Assembly: GCF_000389965.1 (NCBI RefSeq)
Contig: NC_021191.1
Location: 3,597,501 to 3,661,500 of the forward strand
Length of the DNA: 64,000 nt
Direction of reading: 5' to 3'
Origin: Actinoplanes sp. N902-109
Lineage (GTDB): Bacteria > Actinomycetota > Actinomycetes > Mycobacteriales > Micromonosporaceae
In this document: positions 16,521 through 24,654 of the stretch, in pieces
Numbering within the stretch: the first letter of the stretch is position 1
Layout: the number at the start of each line of letters is the position of its first letter
Notes under the pieces: model-generated
Seen by the model: the letters and a program-made list of their open reading frames with translations, nothing else
What the model was told of the DNA's origin: nothing
The model's database searches: none
Made by a program: the position numbers and the translations under genes

Positions 16521-17183
16521 ATGCCCGAACCCACCGGCGGTCCCACCCCGCTGCGCATCGCCGTCCTCGGCGCCGGGAACATCGGCCGCCCGCTGGCCCG
16601 CCACTGGCTGGCCGCCGGTCACACCGTGACCCTCGGTTCCCGCAGCCCGGACAGGCTCGCCGCCCTCGTCGAGGAACTGGGTGAGCGGGCGCGGGCTGCG
16701 AGCCACCCGGAGGCGGTGGATGCGAGTGACGTCGTGCTGCTGTCGGTGCCGCGCCCGCATCTCGAGGACGTGCTGGAGCGGGTGGCCGACCGCCTGACCG
16801 GTAAGACCGTCATCGACGCGACCAGTCCGATCGGGCTCTCGCCGGCCGGCGAGTTCCGGTCCGAGCTGGGCCCCGGCCTGACCCAGGGCAGCTGGTCGGC
16901 GAAGCGGCTGCCGCAGAGTTCGGTGGCGCGGGCGTTCAGCCACTTCCCGGATGAGCTGCTCTGGTCGCGCGGAACGGTGCAGCGGCATTTCTGGGGGATG
17001 GCGGTCGCTGCGGACGACGCCGACGCACTGCGCATCACGGAACGCCTCGTGCATGACGCGGGTTTCGTGCCGGTGCGGCTCGGCGGCCTGGACGAGTCCG
17101 CAGCGATGGAGCCCGGTGGCCCGCTCTTCGGATACTTCTCCACGGCGGCCGGCCTGCGAAGGGCTGCGGGCATCGGCGGCTGA
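16521..17183 (+). CDS. NADPH-dependent reductase of the F420:NADP/Rossmann type
   Basis: A 220-residue Rossmann protein with AAGGAG upstream of the ATG. The nucleotide-binding loop is IAVLGAGNIGRPLARHW, and GSRSPDRL after beta-2 suggests NADP preference. TVIDATSPIG and SAKRLPQSSVARAFSHF match the F420H2:NADP oxidoreductase/NAD-binding-2 group, some of which reduce small keto acids or ketopantoate-like substrates. In the context of AfsA-like and phosphatase genes, reduction of a butenolide or keto intermediate is possible. A stem-loop separates it from KAS III, so it may have its own promoter. Confidence 0.78.
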   Translation: MPEPTGGPTPLRIAVLGAGNIGRPLARHWLAAGHTVTLGSRSPDRLAALVEELGERARAASHPEAVDASDVVLLSVPRPHLEDVLERVADRLTGKTVIDATSPIGLSPAGEFRSELGPGLTQGSWSAKRLPQSSVARAFSHFPDELLWSRGTVQRHFWGMAVAADDADALRITERLVHDAGFVPVRLGGLDESAAMEPGGPLFGYFSTAAGLRRAAGIGG

Positions 17184-17244
17184 GCTGCGGTACGGCGGGG
17201 GCTGCGGCCCCGGTGTACCCGTTGCAGCGGGTGCGGGAAGACGA

Positions 17245-17294
17245 GACGACCGCCTGTCCCGACCGGCCGGAGCCGGTTGGGGCAGGCGGTCGTC
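17245..17294. terminator. Bidirectional long-stem terminator
   Basis: A 22-bp stem (GACGACCGCC... / ...GGCGGTCGTC, two G-U type wobbles) with loop CCGGAG, between the convergent reductase and acyltransferase genes. Confidence 0.75.
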
Positions 17295-17321
17295 GGATGA
17301 CCGCCGGGTGGCCGGCGTGGA

Positions 17322-18527
17322 TCAGGGCTCGTCGCCGGTCCGGCCGGCAGTGACCGGCAGGGGCCCGGCGAGGACCGCCTGGTGCTGGGCGGGCGCCGGC
17401 TTCCTCCTCGGATGCGACCAGCGCCGGGTGATGGGACGTTCGACCAGGGCGTACAGCGCCCAGGACACGAGAATCGCGACGCCCAGGCTGAGCAGCAGCA
17501 TGGCCGCGGCCTGGGGTGCGGTGTACGTCTTGCTGCCGAGCAGCTTCCACACGCCTTCGAGCACGGTGAAGTGCACGAGATAGAAGGCGAAGGAGATGTC
17601 GCCGAGCCACACTGCGACCCTGTTGCGGAAGACGGTGAAGCGGCCTTCCTGGTCGGCGATGGCGCCGGCCGCGATGAGGATGGCGGCCGGGATGACGCAG
17701 ACGGCACGCGACGAGTAGATGTACGGCGTGAAGTAACCCAGTGCGTAACTGGCGACCAGCAGAGCGCCTGCCGGGACCATACCGATGTTGCGCCACCGTC
17801 CCGACATCACCGAACGGGCCACCAGGATGCCGAGCACGAAATCCAGTACCCGCGGCAGGGGCAGGATGTACGAGAAGAAGTACTGGTTCACCGACGTTTC
17901 CGGCTCCATGGGCATGAACACGGAACCGGCCGGGACGAGATGGGTGGAAAGGAACGGCGTGGCGATGATGCCGAGGCCGGTGATCGCGACCCAGAGATTG
18001 ATCCGGTCGGCCGGGATCTTTCTGATCGCGCGCAGCAGCAGCGGGAAGGCCAGATAGAAGACCGCCTCGACGGCCAGGGACCAACCGGCCGGGTTCACGC
18101 CGAAGTTCACGGAGAAGTCCGGGTAGTACACCTGCAGCATGAAGAAGTTGAGCAGCCCGATCTTCATGGTGGTGTGGGGAGCCGCGAAGACCACCATGGC
18201 CATGACCCAGACCACCAGATAGTTGGGCACGATCTTGAGGAACCGGCGGCGCCAGAAGCGCGGTGCGGTGTCCGTGTCCCGGGCCGACCAGGTCAGTACG
18301 AAACCGCTGAGCACGAAGAAGAAGCTGACGCCGAGGGCGCCGGCGTGGTGTACGGAGCGGTAGTAGTCGTGGATGTTCTCGGGGCTGAGCCAGGGCAGGC
18401 CCAGGAATCCGAGCAGCGCCGCGTGGTAGAGGAACACCACGAAAGCGGCGGGAAAACGCAGCCCGGTGAGCGTGTTGAGGCGAATGATCGGGGGGCGCCC
18501 CGGCGCACTGATCCGGTCCGTCGGCAC
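17322..18527 (-). CDS. Membrane acyltransferase, OafA/YrhL (acyltransferase 3) family
   Basis: A 401-residue integral membrane protein with about ten hydrophobic segments and a GTG start after AAGGAG. The family His is in FLYHAALLGF near residue 37, and SFFFVLSGFVLTWSARD and the RRRFLKIVPNY loop are typical. These enzymes move acetyl or other short acyl groups from cytosolic donors to sugars or natural products at the membrane. It may acylate the cluster product; a general cell-envelope role is also possible. The proteins lack a soluble SGNH partner domain here. Confidence 0.87.
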   Translation of the reverse strand: MPTDRISAPGRPPIIRLNTLTGLRFPAAFVVFLYHAALLGFLGLPWLSPENIHDYYRSVHHAGALGVSFFFVLSGFVLTWSARDTDTAPRFWRRRFLKIVPNYLVVWVMAMVVFAAPHTTMKIGLLNFFMLQVYYPDFSVNFGVNPAGWSLAVEAVFYLAFPLLLRAIRKIPADRINLWVAITGLGIIATPFLSTHLVPAGSVFMPMEPETSVNQYFFSYILPLPRVLDFVLGILVARSVMSGRWRNIGMVPAGALLVASYALGYFTPYIYSSRAVCVIPAAILIAAGAIADQEGRFTVFRNRVAVWLGDISFAFYLVHFTVLEGVWKLLGSKTYTAPQAAAMLLLSLGVAILVSWALYALVERPITRRWSHPRRKPAPAQHQAVLAGPLPVTAGRTGDEP

Positions 18528-18732
18528 GTAATCACTCCTTGCGGTGATGGGGGTCCGAATAAGCGCAAGTTACCCGACCTTTCCCGCCGCTACAGGGGCG
18601 AATCAATCCGGTTACTGCCAGCACCAGTGGGGCGGCTGACAGTTTGCGACGGATGAATTCCGTCATTCTTTTTCCGGCCGTGGGAAGCAATTGACGAACA
18701 ATCGCCGGACCGGTGGTCGGCCGGCATTGCAC

Positions 18733-18767
18733 GATGGAGCCCGGCCGGGGGGTGGCCGGGCTCCATC
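18733..18767 (-). terminator. Hairpin terminator after the MFS gene
   Basis: Perfect 14-bp stem (GATGGAGCCCGGCC / GGCCGGGCTCCATC) with a 7-nt G-rich loop, about 30 nt beyond the MFS stop. The rest of the 268-bp gap 18528-18795 shows no gene. Confidence 0.7.
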
Positions 18768-18795
18768 GGTTCGGTGCCGAGGTTGGTCGTTGCGC

Positions 18796-20211
18796 TCAGT
18801 CGCGGGACAGCAGGAAGCGGGAGAGGGCGGCGGTGGCAAGGAGCAGGCCGGCGATGGTGACGAGGCCGATGCGCATGCCCGGGAGGGAGAAGCTCCCGTC
18901 GGAACCCGCGAGCAGGCCGCCGAAGAGGGCGACGGCCAGCGCGCCTCCGGTCTGGCGCAGGGAGTTGAGCAGCCCGGATGCGGTTCCCGCGAGCTGCGAC
19001 GGGACCGCGTCCATCAGCAGTGCGGTCAGGGCGGGCACCGCGAGCGCCCCGCCGGTGCTCAACGGCAGCAGCAGCACGAGCACCAGCCACACCGGGGTGT
19101 GCGCGGCCAGCGGCAGCATGGCCAGCATCGCCCCGACGAAGATCAACTGTCCGGTGATGATGACCGGACGTCGCCCGATCCGCTCCGCCAGCCGCGGCGA
19201 CACCAGGTTCGTTGCCGTGACCAATGCCGAGAGCGGGACGAACATCAGCCCGGCCACGATCGCCGACATCCCACGCAGCTGCTGGTAGTACAGCCCCAGG
19301 AGGAAGATCCCGCCGTAGAACGCGGCGTTGACGGCGAAACCGGCCGCGAGCACGACGGACACCCGGCGGTCGGTCAGCATGCTCGGCGGAACCATGGGCT
19401 GGCGGTGCCGTGCTTCCACGAGGCAGAAGGCCCAACCGGAGGCGACGGCGAGGGCGGCGGCGGCCAGCACGGGCCCACTGGTCCAGCCCAGGTGGCCGCC
19501 TTCGATCACCGCGAAGGTCAGCCCGGCCAGGGCCAGGACGGCGGTGAGCTGGCCGGCGCCGTCCAGCACGGCGGGCCGGCGCGGGGAGTGCGGCACCCGG
19601 ACCAGCAGGGCCAGGATCACGGCGCCGACCGGCAGGTTGAGCAGGAAGACGGCCCGCCATCCGGCCGCTTCGGTGAGCAGGCCGCCCAGCACCGGGCCGG
19701 CGGCCATCGCCACCGCGCCGCCCGCGGTCCACAACGCGATGGCGCGGGCGCGGGCCTGCGAGTCGTCGTAGACCTGCCTGATCAGCGCCAGCGAGGCCGG
19801 CATCACCACCGCGGCGGCAGCGCCCTGTGCGACACGTGCGCCGACCAGCACGCCGATGCTGGGCGCCAGCGCGCAACCGAGGGAGCCGACGGTGAACAGG
19901 GCGACACCCCAGCCGTACGCGCGACGGGCGCCGGCGCGGTCGGCCAAGGCGCCCGCGGAGAGCATCAGGGCCGCGAACATCAGGGTGTACGCATCGACCA
20001 CCCACTGCAGCCCGGCTATCCCGCTGCCGAGCGAGTCCTGGATCGCGGGCAGCGCGATGTTCACGGCTGAGACGTCGATGGTGATCACGGCGAACCCGAG
20101 CAACGACGCGACCAGAGCGACGCCGCTCGGCCGGGGCGGCGCGGTCGGCTGGGCTTGATCCGGCTGTCGTTGCAGCCCGGGCGCCGACGGCGGGGACGGG
20201 ATGGCTGGCAT
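18796..20211 (-). CDS. MFS drug exporter, DHA2 (14-TM) family
   Basis: A 471-residue transporter with about 14 hydrophobic segments. Motif A is GALADRAGARRAY, motif C-type AMAAGPVLGGLLTEAAGWRAVFLLNLPVG is the hallmark of proton-antiport DHA2 exporters, and ALMLSAG and WVVDAYTLMFA fit. The ATG at 20211 follows CTGGAG. It faces away from regulator 3 at 20456 across 244 bp with a perfect palindrome, a layout typical of an exporter and its ligand-sensing regulator. It probably exports the locus product and gives self-resistance. Confidence 0.88.
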   Translation of the reverse strand: MPAIPSPPSAPGLQRQPDQAQPTAPPRPSGVALVASLLGFAVITIDVSAVNIALPAIQDSLGSGIAGLQWVVDAYTLMFAALMLSAGALADRAGARRAYGWGVALFTVGSLGCALAPSIGVLVGARVAQGAAAAVVMPASLALIRQVYDDSQARARAIALWTAGGAVAMAAGPVLGGLLTEAAGWRAVFLLNLPVGAVILALLVRVPHSPRRPAVLDGAGQLTAVLALAGLTFAVIEGGHLGWTSGPVLAAAALAVASGWAFCLVEARHRQPMVPPSMLTDRRVSVVLAAGFAVNAAFYGGIFLLGLYYQQLRGMSAIVAGLMFVPLSALVTATNLVSPRLAERIGRRPVIITGQLIFVGAMLAMLPLAAHTPVWLVLVLLLPLSTGGALAVPALTALLMDAVPSQLAGTASGLLNSLRQTGGALAVALFGGLLAGSDGSFSLPGMRIGLVTIAGLLLATAALSRFLLSRD

Positions 20212-20405
20212 GGTGAGCTCCAGGGCGGGTGCAGGTGAGAACCGGCAGGAATGACCGGGCGGGCGGTCGCAACGCGCGTCGGGGCCGCGGTCCGGTGTCT
20301 CGCACCCCCTGGGCCCCGACGGCTCGGGCCGCCCGCTCCGGCATCGACTCTGCGCCACCGCGCCGGTCGCCGGCAGACCGCGCTTTCCCGGGGCATGGCG
20401 TTCCA

Positions 20406-20420
20406 GGCCGTGACACGGCC
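20406..20420. promoter_or_regulatory. Perfect palindrome in the exporter-regulator intergenic region
   Basis: GGCCGTG-A-CACGGCC, a 15-mer perfect inverted repeat, 36 bp upstream of the regulator ATG and inside the divergent gap. It is a candidate operator for the regulator. Confidence 0.45.
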
Positions 20421-20455
20421 CCCCACAGCCCTTGACCGCCTGCCACAATGGTCCG

Positions 20456-21397
20456 ATGGGAGCAGCGGAGACGAGGGGCACCGAGCTCGGCCGTTATCTG
20501 AAGGCCCGGCGGGCGCAGGTGCGCCCGGAGGACGTCGGCCTCTCCTCCGGCGGGAGCCTGCGCCGCACTCCCGGGTTGCGCCGCGAGGAACTGGCCGTGC
20601 TGGCCGGGGTGAGCGTCGACTACTACATCCGCCTGGAGCGGGGGCGCGAGACCAATCCGTCCCCCGCCGTGCTGGACGCGCTCGGCCGGGCCCTGCGGCT
20701 GCGCGACGACGGTTACGAACGCCTGCACGAGCTCGCCGGGCTGGCGTCCGGCCGCCCCTCCGACCTGCCGTCCAGTTCGCAGGACGCCGTACGCGACTCG
20801 GTCCTGCGGATGCTGGAGCTCGTGCACCCGATGCCCGCCTACGTGGTGAACCGCTACAACCGCCTGCTGGCGGCGAACCGGCCCGGCCGGCGGCTGATGC
20901 CCGGGCTCTGGGACTGGCCGGAGGAGCAGCGCAACCTGACCCGCTATCTGTTCCTCCATCCCGTGGGCCGCACGCTCTACGACCCGTGGGAGGAGACCGT
21001 CGCGCTCTCGGTGGCGCATCTGCGTGCGGTCGCCGGGGCCGACCCCGATCACACCGAGCTGACCGCGCTCGTCGGTGAACTGCTGGTGAAGTCACCGGAA
21101 TTCGCGCCGATCTGGGAGCGGTACGACGTCTGCGAGCGTGGTGGCGGGCAGAAGTCCTTCCGGCATCCGAAGGTCGGACGCATGACCCTGACCTACGAGG
21201 TCATGCGGCTGGCCCGGACGGGTGGCCAGCGGATGGTGGTCTATCAGGCAACCCCCGGCACGGCGGACGAGCAGGCCATGCTCCGCCTGGACGCGCCGGG
21301 CGCCCGGCCGGAGCCGGCGCCGTCGATCCCGGTGGAGCCGGTGGCCGGTCCGTGCCCCGCCGGTGTGCACGCCGCGGCTTACGCCTCCGCCAACTGA
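20456..21397 (+). CDS. XRE-family regulator with MmyB-like ligand domain (regulator 3)
   Basis: A 313-residue member of the same family as regulators 1 and 2, with LRRTPGLRREELAVLAGV and YYIRLERGRETNPSPAV in the HTH. The ligand domain has VVNRYNRLLAANRPGR and FAPIWERYDVCERGGGQKSF. It is more diverged than the other two and has an extra Ala/Pro-rich C-terminal tail. It is divergent from the MFS exporter and convergent with metF; the stop lies inside a hairpin shared with metF. It probably controls the exporter. Confidence 0.87.
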   Translation: MGAAETRGTELGRYLKARRAQVRPEDVGLSSGGSLRRTPGLRREELAVLAGVSVDYYIRLERGRETNPSPAVLDALGRALRLRDDGYERLHELAGLASGRPSDLPSSSQDAVRDSVLRMLELVHPMPAYVVNRYNRLLAANRPGRRLMPGLWDWPEEQRNLTRYLFLHPVGRTLYDPWEETVALSVAHLRAVAGADPDHTELTALVGELLVKSPEFAPIWERYDVCERGGGQKSFRHPKVGRMTLTYEVMRLARTGGQRMVVYQATPGTADEQAMLRLDAPGARPEPAPSIPVEPVAGPCPAGVHAAAYASAN

Positions 21398-21413
21398 GCG
21401 GGGGAGCGCTCAG
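21394..21413. terminator. Compact bidirectional hairpin holding both stop codons
   Basis: CTGAGCG-GGGGAG-CGCTCAG. The TGA of regulator 3 (21395-21397) and the TGA of metF (21412-21410) both lie within the 7-bp stem. Confidence 0.5.
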
Positions 21414-22318
21414 CTGCGGGCGAGGGTGCCCGTGCTGGGCGAGCCCACGACGGTGCGGTGGATGTCGAGCGTCGCCGTGGACCGGTTGAGCGTGATGTAG
21501 TGCAGGCCGGGAGCGCCCTCCGCGAGGAGCCGATCGGCCATCGTGATGGCGTACTCGACGCCGATCCGCTGCCCTTCCGCCGGGTTGTCCCGGGCTGCCG
21601 CCAACCGGGTGGCCAGCTCGTCGGGAAAGGTGGCGTGGCTCAGTTCGGCGAACCTGGCGATCTGCCGGATGTCGACGGCAGGCATGATCTCCGGGATGAT
21701 CGGGGTGGCACAACCGGCTGCGGCGACCCGGTCGCGTAACCGCAGATAGTCCTCCACGTGGAAGAACATCTGGGTGATCGCGTAGTCGGCGCCGGCCTTG
21801 CACTTGGTCACGAAGTGCCGGATGTCGCTCTCCCAGTCCGGGGAACGTGGATGCCGCTCGGGAAAGGCGGCGACACCGACGCTGAAGTCACCCGCCTCCC
21901 GCACCAGCGCCACCAGCTCGTGCGCGTACCGCAAGCCTTGCGGATGCGGTGACCAGGGTGCGTTGGGATCCCCCGGTGGGTCGCCGCGCAGCGCCAGCAC
22001 GTCGCGCACGCCCACCTCCGCGTACTGACCCACGATGCGGCGCAGCTCGGCCACCGGGTGCCCGATCGCCGTCAGATGCGCCACGGGCCGCAGTGTCGTC
22101 TCGTTCACGATCCGCTCGACCACCTCCGTCGTGCGGTCCCGGGACGATCCGCCCGCGCCGTAGGTTACCGATACGAAGGAGGGCGCCAGCGGTTCGACCC
22201 GGCGGATGGTGTCCCACAGGGCCCGGGTGCCCGCGGCCGTCTTCGGTGGGAAGAACTCGAAGGAGAAGGAGCGCTCGCCCCGGGCGAGGAGCGCTCGCAG
22301 CGCGCCGCAAGCCGTCAC
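21410..22318 (-). CDS. metF: 5,10-methylenetetrahydrofolate reductase
   Basis: A 302-residue MetF. The FSFEFFPPKT start motif, VSVTYGAGGSS (substrate loop), LALRGDPPG (flavin/folate loop), DYAITQMFF and EIMPA are all conserved. It makes 5-methyl-THF for remethylation of homocysteine. The GTG at 22318 forms a GTGA overlap with the adenosine kinase stop, so it is the last gene of the metK-adoK-metF operon. Placement beside a methyltransferase indicates a dedicated methyl-supply role; a housekeeping copy would normally exist elsewhere, which the window cannot show. Confidence 0.92.
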   Translation of the reverse strand: MTACGALRALLARGERSFSFEFFPPKTAAGTRALWDTIRRVEPLAPSFVSVTYGAGGSSRDRTTEVVERIVNETTLRPVAHLTAIGHPVAELRRIVGQYAEVGVRDVLALRGDPPGDPNAPWSPHPQGLRYAHELVALVREAGDFSVGVAAFPERHPRSPDWESDIRHFVTKCKAGADYAITQMFFHVEDYLRLRDRVAAAGCATPIIPEIMPAVDIRQIARFAELSHATFPDELATRLAAARDNPAEGQRIGVEYAITMADRLLAEGAPGLHYITLNRSTATLDIHRTVVGSPSTGTLARS

Positions 22319-23295
22319 ACCGAGGCCTGCACGCAACGGGCGATGTCCGCGGCGGCGTCTGCGCCGTAGGTGTCGGCGACCCGCGCCGGCAGATCATCGC
22401 TCAGGCGATATTCCTGGGTTCCCACTGTCTCGAGGACCGTGGTGGCCAGGGCACAGCCCAGTTGAGCCGCCCGCTGCCGGGACAGGCCCCGGGAGATGCC
22501 GGCGAGATATCCCGCGCGGAAGCCGTCGCCCACACCGGTGGGATCGACGGCTCGCCCGGACGGCACGGCGGGGATGCTGACGACTGCTTCCCCCCGGGTG
22601 GCGACCGTCACCCCGTTCGCACCCCGGGTGGTGACCCACGTGCCTACCCGGTCCAGCACCTGCCGGCTGGTCCAGCCGGTGCGTTCGCACAGGAGCGCGG
22701 CCTCGTACTCGTTGCTGAAGAGCAGCTGCGCTCCCTCGACGAGCCGGCGGACCTCCTCGCCCCCCAGGCGTGCCAGTTGTTGTGAGGGATCGGCGACGTA
22801 GGGAATGCTCAGCTCCCGGCTCGCGGAAGCGTGGCGTTGCATGGCAGTGGGGTCGTCCGGCGCGATCACGACCAGCGCGGGCCGGCCCCACCTGGCGGTC
22901 ACGTCGGCCAGATCGATGTGCCGTGCCTCGGTCATGGCACCGGGGTAGAAAGCGGCGATCTGGTTCTGGTCCCGGTCGGTGATGCACATGAACCTGGCCG
23001 TGTGGTGATGCTCGCTGACCCGCACGTGGCTGATGTCCACCCCGTGGGTGCTCAGCCAGGCCCCGTACCCGGCGAAGTCGGGACCCACGGCAGCGACCAG
23101 CAGGGGGGTGACTCCCAGCAGGCCGAGACCGAAGGCGATGTTGGCGGCTACCCCACCCCGGCGGATCTGAAGATCGTCCACGAGGAAGGAGAGCGAGACG
23201 CTGGCGAGCCGGTCGGGCAGCAGCTGCTCACTGAAGCGGCCCGGGAAGGTCGTCAGGTGGTCGGTGGCAACGGACCCCGCGACAGCGATCCGCAT
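22315..23295 (-). CDS. adoK: Adenosine kinase (PfkB family, actinobacterial type)
   Basis: A 326-residue ribokinase-fold enzyme. The N-terminus IAVAGSVATDHL and FPGRFSEQLLPD, the SLSFLVDDL and RRGGVAANIAFGLGLLG loop, the YVADPSQQLARL segment and the catalytic DPTGVGDGFRAGYL match the mycobacterial adenosine kinase (Rv2202c) subgroup closely. It phosphorylates adenosine released when S-adenosylhomocysteine is split, pulling methyl transfer forward. The ATG is one base after the metK stop and the gene's own stop overlaps metF, so the three are translationally coupled. Other PfkB sugars are less likely given the motif fit. Confidence 0.9.
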   Translation of the reverse strand: MRIAVAGSVATDHLTTFPGRFSEQLLPDRLASVSLSFLVDDLQIRRGGVAANIAFGLGLLGVTPLLVAAVGPDFAGYGAWLSTHGVDISHVRVSEHHHTARFMCITDRDQNQIAAFYPGAMTEARHIDLADVTARWGRPALVVIAPDDPTAMQRHASASRELSIPYVADPSQQLARLGGEEVRRLVEGAQLLFSNEYEAALLCERTGWTSRQVLDRVGTWVTTRGANGVTVATRGEAVVSIPAVPSGRAVDPTGVGDGFRAGYLAGISRGLSRQRAAQLGCALATTVLETVGTQEYRLSDDLPARVADTYGADAAADIARCVQASV

Positions 23296-23296
23296 G

Positions 23297-24511
23297 TCAG
23301 ACCCCTGCTGCCCGGCGCAGCTCCGCCACCCGGTCCGTGCGCTCCCAGGTGAACTCGGGGAGCTCGCGACCGAAGTGGCCGTACGCGGCGGTCCGGCCGT
23401 AGATCGGGCGGAGCAGGTCGAGATCACGGATGATGGCGGCCGGGCGCAGGTCGAAGACCTCGTCGATGGCCTTCTCGATCCGGTCGGTGCCGACCGTGGC
23501 GGTGCCGAAGGTCTCGACGAAGAGACCGACCGGCTCGGCCTTGCCGATGGCGTACGCCACCTGCACCTCGCAGCGGGCGGCGAGGCCGGCCGCGACGACG
23601 TTCTTGGCGACCCAGCGCATCGCGTACGCGGCGGAGCGGTCGACCTTGGACGGGTCCTTGCCGGAGAAGGCGCCGCCACCATGACGGGCCATACCGCCGT
23701 AGGTGTCGATAATGATCTTGCGGCCGGTGAGGCCGGCGTCGCCCTGCGGGCCGCCGATCTCGAAGCGGCCGGTCGGGTTGACCAGCAGGCGGTAACCCTC
23801 GGTATCGAGCTTTATGCCGTCGGCCAGCAGGGCTGTCAGCTCCGGCTCCACGACGAACTGGCGGATGTCGGGGGCGAGCAGGGAGTCCAGGTCGATGCCG
23901 CCGGCGTGCTGGGAGGAGACGACGACGGTGTCCAGGCGGACCGCCTTGTCGTCGTCGTACTCGATGGTGACCTGGGTCTTGCCGTCCGGACGGAGGTAGG
24001 GGACCGTGCCGTTCCTGCGGACCTCGGACAGCCGCTTCGCCAGCCGGTGGGCCAGGGAGATCGGGAGCGGCATCAGCGTCGGTGTCTCATCCGTCGCGTA
24101 ACCGAACATCAGACCCTGGTCGCCCGCGCCCTGGTGGTCCACCGCGTCGCCCGGGGACGACCCTTCGACCCGGGTCTCGTACGCGGCGTCGACGCCCTGC
24201 GCGATGTCCGGGGACTGCGCGCCGATCGACACCGACACGCCGCAGGAGGCGCCGTCGAAGCCCTTCTTCGACGAGTCGTAGCCGATGTCCAGGATGACGT
24301 TCCGCACCAGCTGGGCGATCGGCGCGTACGCCTTGGTGGTGACCTCGCCGGCCACATGCACCTGGCCGGTCGTGATGAGCGTTTCCACGGCGACCCGGGA
24401 CGTGGGGTCCTCGCGCAGGAGCGCATCGAGAATGGCATCGCTGATCTGATCAGCGATCTTGTCCGGGTGTCCCTCGGTCACGGACTCCGAGGTGAACAGA
24501 CGACGCGACAT
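23297..24511 (-). CDS. metK: S-adenosylmethionine synthetase
   Basis: A 404-residue MetK with complete motifs: TSESVTEGHPDKIADQISD, GAGDQGLMFGYA, the GGGAFSGKDPSKVDRS loop, and QVAYAIGKAEPV. It makes SAM from methionine and ATP. CAGGAGAT precedes the ATG. It lies downstream of the methyltransferase with two hairpins in the gap and directly upstream of adenosine kinase. No SAH hydrolase is found in the window, so recycling would rely on a copy elsewhere. Confidence 0.96.
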   Translation of the reverse strand: MSRRLFTSESVTEGHPDKIADQISDAILDALLREDPTSRVAVETLITTGQVHVAGEVTTKAYAPIAQLVRNVILDIGYDSSKKGFDGASCGVSVSIGAQSPDIAQGVDAAYETRVEGSSPGDAVDHQGAGDQGLMFGYATDETPTLMPLPISLAHRLAKRLSEVRRNGTVPYLRPDGKTQVTIEYDDDKAVRLDTVVVSSQHAGGIDLDSLLAPDIRQFVVEPELTALLADGIKLDTEGYRLLVNPTGRFEIGGPQGDAGLTGRKIIIDTYGGMARHGGGAFSGKDPSKVDRSAAYAMRWVAKNVVAAGLAARCEVQVAYAIGKAEPVGLFVETFGTATVGTDRIEKAIDEVFDLRPAAIIRDLDLLRPIYGRTAAYGHFGRELPEFTWERTDRVAELRRAAGV

Positions 24512-24560
24512 GGTGATCTCCTGGGTCGGGAGGCGGGGGGTGACGCGACGGCGCTGGGGC

Positions 24561-24648
24561 GGCGGTCGCGCCGGTGACGCGACCGCCCGGCTCACCACAG
24601 CGACATCGTTGCCGGCACGGCCGGCCGTTGCGGAGTCCCGCAACGGCC
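24561..24648 (-). promoter_or_regulatory. Two tandem hairpins in the methyltransferase-metK gap
   Basis: An 11-bp perfect stem with loop AGTC (24623-24648, arm GGCCGTTGCGG) just after the methyltransferase stop, then a 10-bp perfect stem with a 7-nt loop (24561-24587, arm GGCGGTCGCG). They could be a partial terminator or attenuator, or mRNA-stabilising stems. No SAM-riboswitch architecture was recognised. Confidence 0.5.
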
Positions 24649-24654
24649 TACCCC

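Noticed and set aside
24512..24654. SAM riboswitch upstream of metK
   Set aside because: Only two simple hairpins are present; no multi-helix junction or pseudoknot pattern of SAM-I, SAM-II or SAM-IV was recognised by eye.
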